Source: Aselliscus stoliczkanus (taxonomy: Eukaryota > Chordata > Mammalia > Chiroptera > Hipposideridae). Taken from it: DNA of 64,000 nt. Each line of letters opens with the position of its first letter. The first letter of the stretch is position 1. Of this stretch, positions 1-12,000 are shown piece by piece. Below the pieces are notes generated by a model that had not been told where the DNA came from, searched no databases, and saw nothing but the letters and a program-made list of their open reading frames with translations. The DNA lies in the NCBI GenBank assembly GCA_033961575.1, contig CM066733.1, positions 105,243,921 to 105,307,920 on the forward strand. Reading direction: 5' to 3'. The translations under genes were made by a program, and so were the position numbers.

Positions 1-590
1 CATAAGAAATACAGTCAATAATAAAATAATGTATGGTGTCAGATTGGCACTAGATTTATTGGGGTGATAGATGATGATAGGGGGTTGGGGGACAGGGTTA
101 AAAGGTGAAGGCATTAAGAAATACAAAATGGTAGTTATAAAGCTGTCACTGGGACATAACATAAAGCATAGGGAATATAGTTAATAATATGGTAATAACT
201 ATGTATAGTGCCAGGTGGGTACTGGACTAGTCAGGGGTGATCACTTAAATTATATAAATGTCTAACCACTGTGCTGTACACTTGAAATTAATATAAAATA
301 ATATTGAATGCCAACTACTATTGAAAAATTTGACAAAAACAGGGGAAAGATGAAGGAGAATAAGAAGTTAAAATTTCCAGGTATAAGACAAATAAGTCAT
401 GAGGATGTAATGTACAGCCTGGGGAATATAGTCAATAATATTGTGATAGCGTGGTGCCATGTCGAATAGTTGCTGGACTTATCGTGGTGATCACTTCTTT
501 AGGTATATAAATGTTGAAGAACTATGGTATACCCCTGAAACTAATATAATATTGTATTTACTATATTTTACTGAAAATCTTTTTAAAAAG
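1..590 (+). repeat. LINE-1 3' ends, two partial copies
   Basis: Two consecutive blocks (about 1-300 and 360-590) share the L1 3'UTR signature: 'GGGAATATAGT(C/T)AATAATAT', then 'GGTGATCACTT', 'TATATAAATGT' and a 'TGTACACTTGAAA(C/T)TAATATAA' end. The window opens inside the first copy. They differ from each other in many positions, so they are separate, fairly old insertions or one duplicated tail. Confidence 0.75.
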
Positions 591-705
591 TAAATATGGA
601 TGGAAGATGTTATAATTGAATACATTTGGGAGATAATGTAAAGATATCTATTACATTAGTTTCTGTATTTTTATATGTCTGAAATACTTCATAATAAAAA
701 CAAAT
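591..705 (+). repeat. Old L1M-type 3' tail
   Basis: 'TTTGGGAGATAATGTAAAGAT...GTCTGAAATACTTCATAATAAAAAC' resembles the '...TTTGAAATTTTCCATAATAAAAAG' ends of older mammalian L1 (L1M) 3'UTRs. It is short and diverged, so the family call is tentative. Confidence 0.45.
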
Positions 706-1304
706 GAGCAAAATACAATAAAACAACACTTTCATACCATTTCCTGTGCTCTCAAAGAGTGGGGCTCAAGTACTTCATATGTATAGATCTGCGAGATGGG
801 AGAGAGAGAAAAAGGCCTGACTTCTTGGTTACCAGTTTCACTTTATTGGAGGTGTGGGTGTCATAAAGGGACTACTATTCAGCCAACTAATAACTTTTTA
901 GTGTGTCATATGTACAGTGTTCAGCTAAGTGTTGGGGATGCTGACTCATCTTCTCACTCTGAGAAAATTTCATTTTGACCTAATTCCGGGGTATGGATTC
1001 TGACAGGAAAAGGAATAGAAAAGCATGTGTGAATGGAAACTAATTGTTCCACTCCATTTAAAAAAACATATCTAGAAATGATTTCCAGATTTAGCATTAA
1101 ATAACTTTGATAGATATATATTTAAATCAATAAACTGGTAAAATGGTCACGTAAGTTTTCTATTTAGAATGTTCACTTTTGTCTGTATGTTATATATTCT
1201 GACTGCACAGTGAGTGCCTTGTCCAGAACTTTTAATAAACATTTTGAGTATCGTTTGGTTTTCTTATAATTTTTCATCTTTGATCCAAGGTATTTGACTT
1301 TTAA

Positions 1305-2485
1305 AAAATAACCTTTTTTATTGTGGCAAAATACACACCAGAAAAATTTTCATCTTAACAATTTTTAAGTATATAGTTCAGTGGTATTAAGCACATTCAT
1401 ACTGTTATGCAACCATTGCCACCATCCATCTACTAAACTTGTTTTATTTTGCAAAATGAAAAAATTCCTATTAACTCCCCACAACCCTCTTCCCCTAGCT
1501 CCTGGCAACTGCCATTCTACTTTCTGTCTCTAAGAAATTTGACTACTCTAGGTTTGTCCTTTTTGTGACTCTTATTTAACTTTGCACTATGTCCTCAAAG
1601 TTCATCTATGTTGTAGCATATATCTGAATTTCCTTTTTTTTCTTTTTTTCTGAGGGCAGTGTCACTGGCCCCCATATGTGGAACCCGAACCGGGGCCGCT
1701 GGCTTCCCAAGCCAGTGCTTAACTACCGTGCCACCCAGCCGGCCCCCGAATTTCCTTTCTTATATGTATGTAACATTTTGCTTATCCATTCATCTGTTGA
1801 TGGACACTTGGGTTGCTTCCATGTTTTAGCTATTGTGATTAATGCTGCTATGCACATGGGTGTATAAATATTTCTTTGAGACCCTGCTTTCAAATCTTTT
1901 GGGTATATACCCAGAAGTGGAATTGCTCAATCACATTGTAATTCTAGTTTCAATTTTTTGAGGAACTGTCATACTAGTTTTCTACAGTGGCTGTGCCATT
2001 TTAAATTCCCACTAACAATATACAAGGGTTCCAATTTCTTCACATCCCCACCAACACTTATTATTATTATTATTTTATTTATTTGGTATGAGGTGGTATC
2101 TCATTGTGGTTTTGATTTCCATTTATTTAGTTATCTGTGATGTTGAGCATCTTTTCATGTGCTTATTGGTCATTTTTACATCTTCTCTGAGAAATGTCTA
2201 AAGTTCTTTGCCCATTTTTGAATTAGGTTGTTGTTTTGTTGTTGCTGTTGTTTTGTTTTAGGAGTTTCCCATATATTGTGGGTATTAACTCCTTGTTATA
2301 CAGATAATTTGCAAATATTTTCTCCCATTCTGTCAGTTGCCTTTTTTTACTCTGTTAATAGTGTCTTTTGATGCACAAAAGTTTTTAATTTTCAGGAAGT
2401 TCAATTTGTCTATTTTTCCTTTTGTTGCCTTTGGCGTCATAGTCAAGAAGTCATTGCCAAATCCAATGCAAGACATTTGACTTTT
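1305..2485 (-). repeat. LINE-1 (L1M) ORF2/3'UTR relic, antisense
   Basis: The plus strand carries the well-known reverse complement of an old L1. It runs through 'TTGTGGCAAAATACACA', 'CCACCATCCATCTACTAAACTTG', 'GTTGATGGACACTTGGGTTGC', 'TTTTGGGTATATACCCAGAAG', 'GGTATCTCATTGTGGTTTTG' and 'GTGTCTTTTGATGCACAAAAG'. It covers the C-terminal part of ORF2 and the 3'UTR. Stops and indels show it is dead. A SINE interrupts it at 1637-1747. Confidence 0.85.
1637..1747 (-). mobile_element. tRNA-derived SINE (GGCCGGC-head type), inserted in L1
   Basis: Reading the minus strand: GGGGGCCGGCTGGGTGGCAC, then GGTAGTTAAGCACTGG, a B-box-like GGTTCGGGTTCC, and the end CACATATGGGGGCCAGTGAC ACTGCCCTC plus an A-rich tail. 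The direct repeat GAATTTCCTTT flanks it (1626-1636 and 1748-1758). The interrupted L1 sequence resumes cleanly, which dates the SINE as younger than the L1. Confidence 0.85.
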
Positions 2486-5400
2486 AATTATAGTTGCCAC
2501 TTCTCTTTCCCTCACTATTCACCAGGGTGGAACAGATCTCATTTTTCTGTCTACTGAACTGATAACACGTGTATGTAATTACAACTTGGGCGTACCTTAC
2601 ATTTAGGTTTTTCATTTAACAACTCCTTGTTACATTATCTTTATCTGATTTCATTAAAACACTTTTGCTCTGAAGAATTTTCCCGGGCATTTTATTACTG
2701 TAATTGGTATTGTCTGATTCTCTTTTTAGCTGTTTTCCAGCATCTTAAAGGCATATATTTCTGTTCTGATTGCTGATTTGTGAATTTGCTGGAATGCACA
2801 TGCGGATTGCATCTCTGTGCACAGTTAGTTACTTTAAATATGTCAGAATTGTCCCTAGAAGATTTCCTAAATAAAAACTGATTCCAATCAATTTACTTAA
2901 ACTCATTCTCAATTACCTCAGACTCTGTCTTTAACACATTCAATATTTATGCAATACATCCTCATGAGTATTTCAAATATATTGTTTGGGGATAGGATGA
3001 AGCGTCCAAGAATAATTAACACAGTGGGCAAAGATAACAAAATGACAAAACGGAAATAGAAGATGCAGATGTACAATCATTTTCAGCATGAAAAGTAACA
3101 ATCAACTGAGAGTTAATGTCTCTGGGTTGGAGAGCTGCAAAATGGCAGCAGAACCAAGTTTATGAGTTGCAGCATTTTATAAGATGGACAGGAGCCAGAA
3201 TCATCACGATGGCATATTACATGATCTGGTTACAGTTGTTTCTATAATTGATTAGAATTGTCCACGGAGAATGTTATTAGCTGCAATTCAAAGATTTCTT
3301 CAATGTTTCGTTTCTCCGAAAACCACTTGAAGGGTAATGTATTTTTAGAGGCATGCATTTTTCTAAAGTATCAGAAAATAAGATTGAGGTTTTACTAAGA
3401 GGTCTATATTATTTTCATTGCTCCTGCTAAAAACAGCACTGCATTAGAAGCTAGTGGCTTAGTTTTTTCCCTCATTTTTGGCTCGAGTTAGGTTTCAGAA
3501 GTTGGATAAAATGGTATAAAAAGTTACTTCTGAAAGAAAAATCAAATATTTGCTTTTAAAAGGAAAGGGCTTAGGTTTTTACTGAATATATTTTAAATTG
3601 ATTTTTGCACTCACACAAGCTTGGAACAATACAACTCCCAGGAAGATTGGGCAAAGTGGGTATGACTTGCAATATTAAGGAAAGCACACCAATGCTTTTA
3701 ATGTTTAAAAATGTGATTTCATTCTGGGTGTAGCACACCTTGATCCAAACACTTAGTGAGTGTGAGGTGCTCCCGTGTTCTTGCTCTCAGAAGCTGTTCT
3801 GCTTCCAGAATGGTCCCTGTATCTGATCTGGCCATCAGAAATGGCCCTTGGCAGGGTTGTGAAGTGGTGAAGTTGATCCTCAGAACCCAGAAAAGGTACA
3901 AATGAGGCAGTCAGACCTCTCCTCCAAGGTCTGCTTCTAGCTACCCTTCACTATCTGTCAAAGCATGATCCTAGGAAGCACCCTCGGAAAAGCTCCCCTG
4001 AAGTAATTATCATTCGTGTACGTGTGCTGAGCAACAACCGACAGTGCACGTGTGCATGCATTAGGAGAGGTGGAGATGCTCCAGTGCGAAGGAAAGGGAC
4101 ACAAGCGCATACCTCTCTAAACACAAAGATTTTATTGTTTCTGGTGGGCTCTTGGCCTACTACTTCCCATTGACATAAAATCAATCTTGAAGGTGAGATT
4201 ATTTATAATTTATCACTTTGTACTTTCATTTGCTTTTCATTTTCCTTTTATAGTTATCATTTTCTAAGCATTTTCACATAAATGTCTCATTCAATGAAAC
4301 TGATAAAATACTTGCTGTGCAGGCCCTGTGTATACAGTGATGCCATCAACTACTCTGAGAGGAAGTCCGGACAGGAATTCCCTGTTCTATGTATGGGTGA
4401 GGAAATGGTAACAGAGAAGAGTTGATCAGATATGTTGTCCTAAAATCTTCCAATATGGAGTCACCAAGGACAGCACAGGAGTAAGGCAGCATTATAGGAA
4501 CTCATTTAAAAGAAAAAAGAAAACCCACCCAAACCAAACTGTTTCTCTTGATACAGGTAGCCCAGTTTTTCTCTCATCCATAGCTATTCCTTTCAGATCA
4601 CTGGTTAAACTGTGTTGTAATACAACATGGAACATATTTTGATAACACCCAGTGACAGTAACAGGCAGTGACGCACATTCCTGCGATGCTGCTCATAATT
4701 AGGCCATTTGATATTGCAATGAGAAGAGCTTACTGGAGCGCTCAGTTGAAGTTATTGGCATTCTTTGCTAGAATGACTATTAGACACTTTCATGTAGTAT
4801 CAATTTCAGATATTTAAAGACATATACCATGATTTGTTTCCAGTGTGATCTGGAGTTCAGTGGATAGACAGCTCTGATGTTAAGGCAGACAGTGTTGGAT
4901 CAATGAAGACCTGTTAGTCAACTGCTTATTCATTGTTTTATAACCGTGTTGTGAAGGTTTTTTTTTTCCAATTCAAACTTTCTCTTCTGTAATTTACACC
5001 CATTTTATTTTCTGCTAGTTCACTGGTTAGCATTTTGTTTGTTTTTAATAATAACCTTTACATCAATTTGGGGATTCAAAGAACCTTTAATTAGAAGGTG
5101 CTGTGATTCAACCAAACATAGACTGATTTACCGTCCATTATGTTCACCAGGATGTCTCCATAATGAACTATTTAATATTAATTTAGAGACAGAGCAATAC
5201 TTACAAAATGTTGATCAACTGAATTTGAAAACCATTTCCCTAACTGCAGGCCAACTGAAGAGCAACAATAAAAATTTAAGCCTTCACTCAGATATGGCTG
5301 TCAGTCCCAACGCTCACCTTGGGTATGACTGGGCCGAACATGTGAATACACCCCAAGACCTTTTCAAATTGACATGCAAAACACTTGGGATGAAGTTTTA

Positions 5401-6290
5401 ATCAAAGTAGAATTCCTCAAATCTCATTTAAAGGTCTCAAATTTGAAGAACTTTGTTTTCTAGAAAAAGTACAGAATGCCGCATGCTGAAAAGTAAAACA
5501 GCTGAGGCTAAAATTGTGGAAATAACTCTTTCGAGAAGTCATTGCTGCTATCCTCCATTCCTTAAAAAACATGCTCCTAGGATAACCTGGAATCAAGCAC
5601 CATTCTCAGCATTTTTGAGAACCCTGAAATAATATAACTGGAACTCATTAAACAGAATATTTTTATCTCCTTGTGTTGTATAGAATTAGAATTTAGATTT
5701 CTGAAAACAGAAAAAAGAAAGCTAATCTAAGGGCTCAACACACATTTTGAAGCCAAGTTCTTCTATATTCAGTAATACTTAACGGAGATTGAAAACTTAA
5801 TTCAGGCTTTTCTTTTTAAGAAGTTAGCTCATGAAATAATTTCTGCCTATTCATTTTGGATTATTGCCGAAAGAGAGAGGGCCCAAAGTTATTATCAGTT
5901 CATATTCTTCAAAACTATGGAGTTCCTGTTGGGGGACCCTTTCACTGTGAATAGTTAGCAGCAGTGATAGAGGAAATAAAGAGGGTTTGAAGAGAGACCA
6001 CAGAGAGCCAAAACCTTGGGCTAAAAACTGATAATCTGAAGTTTTAAAATAACCGTAGTATTCAATATCCATTGCTATATACAAATATTTCATTCTTTCC
6101 CACAAATAATAAGCCATCATCATAATAAAACTACCAATGAACTTAAATATCCCTTTCCTATGTTGACATGATCTGAGAGGACCAAGTAAGTGCCCTGGTC
6201 TTGGTGAGTCTCTGAGAGTAGCTGCAATGTCTAGAAGTGCAGGCATCAACTGCAGTGAGGGTGTGGTGTTTCAGAATCCATGTGTCTCTG
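2486..6290. other. Intergenic, mostly unique AT-rich DNA downstream of ASCC3
   Basis: No recognisable gene or young repeat. A plus-strand open frame of 120 codons (5039-5401) and a minus-strand one of 132 codons (5851-6249) have no domain I recognise, no flanking splice logic and no coding-like bias. I treat both as chance frames. The block around 4600-4760 is less AT-rich and looks unique. Confidence 0.5.
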
Positions 6291-6294
6291 TGTT

Positions 6295-6640
6295 CATTTA
6301 GTCATAACTAAAAAAGATTTATCAAGCAGCTACATTGAGCCAGGCAGTGCTGTAGGTCCTGGTAATGCAGCCGTGAACAAATGCAACAGAAATCCTTGCC
6401 TTCCTGAAGCTTAAGTCAGAAGAGACTAATAATAAACATTTTAATAGAGGTGAGAAGAACAATGGAGAAAAACAAAATAAGAAAGGGAGAGAGGAAGGAC
6501 TGGTGGGCTTGGGTGGGGTTGTCCTTTAAACTAAGATGGTTAGACCTGTGGGTGTCTGGGGAAAGGACTGTTCAGACTGGGGGAGCAGCCAGAGCAGAGG
6601 CCCCGCAAGATGGTCAGCAAGCAGCAGGGTGCTCACGGTG
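6295..6640 (-). repeat. L2 LINE 3'-end relic
   Basis: The plus strand shows the reverse complement of the L2 3' region: 'GAGCCAGGCAGTGCTGTAGGTCCTGGTAATGCAGCCGTGAACAA', then 'CCTTGCCTTCCTGAAGCTTA', and farther on 'AGCAGCCAGAGCAGAGGCCC'. These match the L2 pattern for 'TGTTCACTGCTGTATCCCCAGC', the growth-of-share tail and the 'GGGCCTTTGCACTTGCTGTTCC' block. It is diverged by indels. Confidence 0.65.
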
Positions 6641-8269
6641 GTCGGTGTGGACTGAGCAAGGACTCTACCCACAGAAGCCAGGCCGATTGACTTGCTCCTC
6701 ACTCCCTTGACCTCTGGTCAGTATTTAGTACCTATTATCCACCACAGGCATGGATGCCTGCCCTCTGAAGTTCATGGCGATCTCATGTCTCCACTGATCC
6801 TCTGTTCTACTCTCAGAATTTGTCATAATCTTCTCTGGTGCCTTGCCAAGGAATTCCATGGAATACACACAAGATTGCAGTTCTTACCCTCTAATTTAAG
6901 GTCATTTCAGACTTTCCCATCCTTCTCACCTGTCAATCCTGGTCATGTCTCTGAAAATGCAGACTAACTGGACACCCTAGGTTGGGGTCTACTCAGAGCC
7001 TGTTAATGTTGTTCTGCCTGGAATGCTCTTCTTTCATGTAATGCATATCTGACTGATACTTCAATTATTTGGACTTGATAAAATCCAGAGGAATAGGAAA
7101 TGCCTTAGGGAACAACCTATTATGTTGGCACAGGTCCTGTTAAAATGCACACTTAACACTAAAATTTTGGTTGAGTAATGGGTGAGGATAAAGTTATAGA
7201 TGAACAGCATTGGTCAGTCACTAGAGTGAGATTAACATTTCCATCCAGGTATGCCTTGCCTAGAAGACTAGTCTTCTGTCGCTTATGGTGAACTAATCAT
7301 GTTTAATTTTAAAATAGATTTTAATTAGTCATACTATTTTTTCTTCTCGAGGATGGATATAACAGAATTTCTTTCTTATTGTTATGTCCTATATATCCAA
7401 AGAAGCAGATCTCCCACCTCCCCAAACCTGTCTGCTCTCTTAACAAAAAGGAACAATGCTCATAAATATGAAAACTATGTGTTTCTCCTTAGGTCCCTGT
7501 ACGGACTAGTGAATTACATGGCTAAGGCATGAATTTCAATTAGGAAATAAACCACCAAAGAAAAAGCAGGAAGCATTCTTTATATGAAGTAAACTTCAGA
7601 CACCTCATGCCCACTGTACTTGCTGTTTTTAAATGAGTTATGTAGATTCAATTTTGGGAAGTGAATTTTGGTTCCCTTCACCCCACTTTGATTTCCTCTT
7701 TTCCTTCCTTTTTTTTTTTATTTTTATTTTAGCATGGAAAAGGAGGTACACACCAGCAACATATTCTAGTTTTAGAGAAACTTAAATTCTAGTATTTGTG
7801 TTGGTTACACTGGAAAGTATTAAAATAATCCATCACAGGATCAGGAATAATTGAAATTACTTTGCAAAGATAGAATTTCATTCCACTAGGATATATATTA
7901 TATGGACACTGAAGTCTAAGAACTTTTCAGGTTGAAAAAAGTATGTTTCAAGATGGAAATTGTTTGGACATAGAGAAATTTTCATTATCACAAGTGAAAA
8001 CCTATGTGTACGGGTTGAAAATTTTCTGTTTGCCTCAGACACATCCTGGAGAACATAAAGACAAGGAATTGTACCATATGGTCTATACATGTAACAGCAC
8101 AGGTTACATTATATTTCTCTCCTGGTGTAAATAAATATAACAGAAAAAAAGTGGAAGTGAAATTCTGAAGTAGAAAGGAATGAAAAGAAGAACAGAAAAG
8201 TAAGTAGTATAATGAAACAAAGCAGGAGGGATAATTGAGTCAGCTTGTCTTGAAGTGGCACTCTAAATA
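6641..8269. other. Intergenic stretch, no gene seen
   Basis: Unique-looking DNA downstream of the probable ASCC3 polyadenylation sites. Around 6990-7040, 'TTGTTCTGCCTGGAATGCTCTTC' hints at another L2 relic. Nothing else can be supported. Confidence 0.4.
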
Positions 8270-8899
8270 TTTTATTCCCACTAGTTACAGTATGTACATT
8301 TTCTAAGATCAGTACATTCTGATTTATTTTATCATCATTGGGCTCTGTACTGTAATTTTACATCATATATTATTCACATTTATGACTGTAAGAAATTCTT
8401 GAAATGATTTCTACATGTGGCCAAAGTATAAATTTTGCTAGTAAGACACATTGTGTACCGCCATACAGATGCCTTATATATTTTACGCTGCAGGGTTAGA
8501 AATCTGTTACAACAAATTCTAACACTGTCATGCCTCAGGGTAGTTTTCCTTTGAAAAATGGAAGCTAATATTCTTGTAAACAGTACATTGTATGATGTAA
8601 AATTTGATTGATAATTCCTGTATATCATCTTGATATACAGACTGAAAGATTTTCCTATATGTGCACTGATTTTTCATAGCAGAAAACCCATGAAGACAAC
8701 ATTATAAAAGGCAATGTTTGTGAAAAGACCACTGCAAGTAACTTGTGTTGAAATTGACTGCAGCCACTGTTTATTTCCTGGGTGTCCTGAGGTTAGAAGT
8801 TGATTCCTCCAAGGCAAACATCAAGTAATTTGACTTTATCTCAAAGCCTGAACAGCCAGACTTCGTAACCACTTCTTTCAAATGAATCGCTTGGCTCAG
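8270..8899 (-). other. ASCC3: ASCC3 3'UTR (extent uncertain)
   Basis: Sequence after the ASCC3 stop codon. Minus-strand AATAAA hexamers occur at 8775-8770 (about 125 nt after the stop), 8328-8323 and 8276-8271. The stretch carries no recognisable repeat. The end point is a guess based on the distal signal. Transcript data would be needed to choose between the sites. Confidence 0.5.
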
Positions 8900-9047
8900 T
8901 CATTTTCCTTTCAGGTCAGTCAAGGTTTCAGAGCCTTCCTCACTGACCTGTGCAGAAACGCTTGCTGGTGTGACATTGAGATGAATGTCATACTGCTGGT
9001 CTAGGCCAAGGTAGCAGTCACTCATGAAATACAGCGTGTAGATATAT
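8900..9047 (-). CDS. ASCC3: ASCC3 terminal coding exon with stop
   Basis: The coding part is 148 bp: one base finishing the Arg codon, 48 codons and TGA at 8902-8900. The acceptor is TTTTATATTTTAG|ATATATC, with a weak AT-rich tract. It encodes [40 protein letters not shown] and TLTDLKGK. The final beta-strands ([19 protein letters not shown]) complete the Sec63 fold. The last 20 or so residues form an acidic, less conserved tail. The 95 bp intron before it (9048-9142) has normal GTAAGC and TAG ends. Confidence 0.95.
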
Positions 9048-12000
9048 CTAAAATATAAAAAGGGAACAAAAATGTAAAATCACCTTTTGAATCACAGTCA
9101 TATTTCATTCTTTCAGCATTTTGGTGGCAAGGTTCTGCTTACCTTCCAGGTACTTCGGGAGTATAAAAAGAGATGGAAACGACCTGATGATTTCGAACAT
9201 ACCCTACTCGTTTCAAAGCGATAAGTTCTCTCTTATCCACTTCTCCTAATATCAAAAACCACCCTTCATCTTTTAATTTGGGAAATCGAGGGGTAACTGC
9301 ATGGCTGTCTTGCTTTCCCTGTAAACCAGAAAAAAAAGATTAAAGCATTAATAATTTCTAGACTTTCTATACCACTTCGTGGTGGTTAAAAGGCTATATA
9401 GTGTCTTACTTGAAGGCCCTAAATCTATACAGTTCAGTATATCTATCTGGGATGTTTTTAATTTTCTGGTTTGGTGTCTTGGATATGCTATTACTATCTT
9501 TTTTCAAGATCCTTAAAACACTACTTTGTGGCTATAGCTACCAGAACATTTTGGCTCAGTTGGAACAGAAAGCCCTGAATCTTGACACCACTATGGTAAA
9601 ATCTTACACCATTCTTATAAATGATATCAATACCTCATTTGCAGATGAACAAACTGAAATACAACCATGTTAACCAAATTTTCCAAAGACTTATTCAGAA
9701 GAAACTGATACTTAGGCAGGGAGAAGTAATCAAGACTAGGCACTGGATTTGAAGATAAGCACTATATCATATAAACACCTTCCCCAACCCAAGAATAAAG
9801 TCACATCAAAAAGCATACACTCTAATATGGTAATATTAAAAAGTCCTTTCTCCGAGGAATGGGAAATTACAACCCAAGCAATTTGTAAATATATTAATCA
9901 CCACAGTCCAAGATTAGATATCACCATAATGATAGCACTTGAAGTCTTTATTTTAGATCAGTATTACAAAATACAAGATTATTCTAGTGAATCTTTAAGA
10001 CAATGACTTTATGGCATAAAATGTATTAATAATGACATGCTTTCAATCAGACTCCACTCAATAATCTAGAGGGAGATGTTTCACTCAAGGCATTTTAAAA
10101 GAGAAGACAGAGAGTAATATATTTTTACAGAATTTAGAAACAATATTTAGAGTTTTTCTGACATGACTGGATCTATCTTTCAAGTAGGAATACTAAGGTT
10201 AAAATAATCTTCGTTTTTTCCATGATTCTATCTGCATGATTATTACTATTTTTCTAGTAAGTTGGGAGATATTAAGTCACCTAAAAATGCTCATATTAAA
10301 GCTTCTGAAATGCTAGCAGCCAAGCAGTTCATACCTACACAGACTGATCATTAGAAATCAAATGAGGTGAGACTTGAAGGCACAGCTACTAAAAAGACAT
10401 TGTAACAACAGAAAGTTCCTGACCATTTTGTGTGTGAAGACAGAGGGGGCAGCACTACCGAACCATAACCCTGCTCCCATGGGCTCATTCTAGACACAGG
10501 AGAGCCCCTGACTCCATTGAGCTAAAAAGCAAAAGCAAATTCTTATTTCAATTATTATGGTACTAGAACCCAATCTGCCCATATGCTATGTAGTCATAGT
10601 CTCAGAGGGCCGGATAATTAATTTTGATGTCACAGGCAACAGAAAAGAGCACAGTAATTTAAAATAAAAATACTGTAAAATGTTGGTCTGTGTGAACACT
10701 GACAAAGCTCTCTCATATGCATTACAAGGAAGGAAGCAGACAAATGTGGCAACGGATGTGAGAAAACCTTTGTATTTTATTCAAAGTCATGGAGGTAAGC
10801 AGTAAAGCTTTGCTCTCAAATATTAATACACCCAGCCCAACGTGGTTCCTATATAACAAAGTGCTTCTCGGGCAGTGCTTCTCAAACTTAAATGTCCTTA
10901 AAAAGTCATTTGTGGTGCTGGGTAAACATATACACCTTGAGATCCCCCCCACCCCAAGGTTCTGATTCAGCCTGTCTGGAGGAGGCTCAAGGCCTCTGCA
11001 CCTCAAAAGGCGCTCCAGGAACTTACGCTGGACTGAGGCTACAGATCATACTTTGAGCACAGTACTCCAGGCAACATTATTATTATGTACAGTCGATATT
11101 CTGGGGTTGAAAAATGGCATGCGAGGAGAACTGACTGATTTCAGAAGACAGGCTTGCTGCTTAAGGCCAGTTGAGAAAGAGGGATTCATGAATGACACGG
11201 ACGCCTTAGTAATAGAAAAGATATGTGCGGTTGCCCATGCTGGCATCTGGTGTGAAGCATTTGAGAATGGAAACCAAACACTGTACCTTGTGGAACCCAA
11301 TGTGGGCTCTCTGCAAGCGGACTTGAAGCACATACTCTTGGTCGGCGTGCAATTTGATCCATCTGTTGTCATTTCGTTTGTCTGAAGTCAGAGTTGTGAG
11401 AGAGAGTTCACTGTGTCCTTCCACTGAGTCATCCCACCAGCCCTTAACACTTAAGCTAACATCTATCATGGGCAAGCGAGATAAGAAATTCCATGCCTGA
11501 ATAATAAAAGAGAGAAAAGATAAGAAAAGAACGGGTAATTTGAAATGCAGTGATCAACAAAGAAATGGCGTACTTAAAAAAAATCAACCTATTTGTTTGG
11601 AGATTAAGTCTGGGTTTAAGGCAGTTGTAAGAAATAATATAGTTTATTGTGTACACCATTTCCCTAGTTTCCCCCAATGGGAAACTCAAGTACAATATTA
11701 ATACCAGGATATTAACTTGGATGCAATCCATGGCTCTTCAGTTTTTCCAGTTTTTCTTGTACTTATTTGTGTATAAAAAGTGTGCTTTTAATCTTCGTGT
11801 GCTTTAAAGTCCTTTTAAAATCAACTAAAAAAAGAATTAATCATTATATAAACTTGTGACCCCTTTATACTAAAACCCTCCTACATAGTGAGTGGCTATA
11901 GACTATACTAAAATATAAGTTTAAAAATGTTTGCTGTTGAACTGGTTTGTTTTAGAGAAGCATCTATTCTAACATTTATGTGATATCTAAGGTAGACAGC

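Noticed and set aside
5039..5401. 120-codon plus-strand open frame downstream of ASCC3
   Set aside because: No domain, splice signals or repeat origin that I can recognise. One frame of this length is plausible by chance in 64 kb read in six frames. A protein search and conservation test would settle it.
5851..6249. 132-codon minus-strand open frame
   Set aside because: It begins with MMPALLDIAATLRD and has no recognisable family or promoter context. Likely chance.
11053..11385. 110-codon plus-strand frame
   Set aside because: It is the antisense shadow of ASCC3 exon D, together with part of the MER5A relic.
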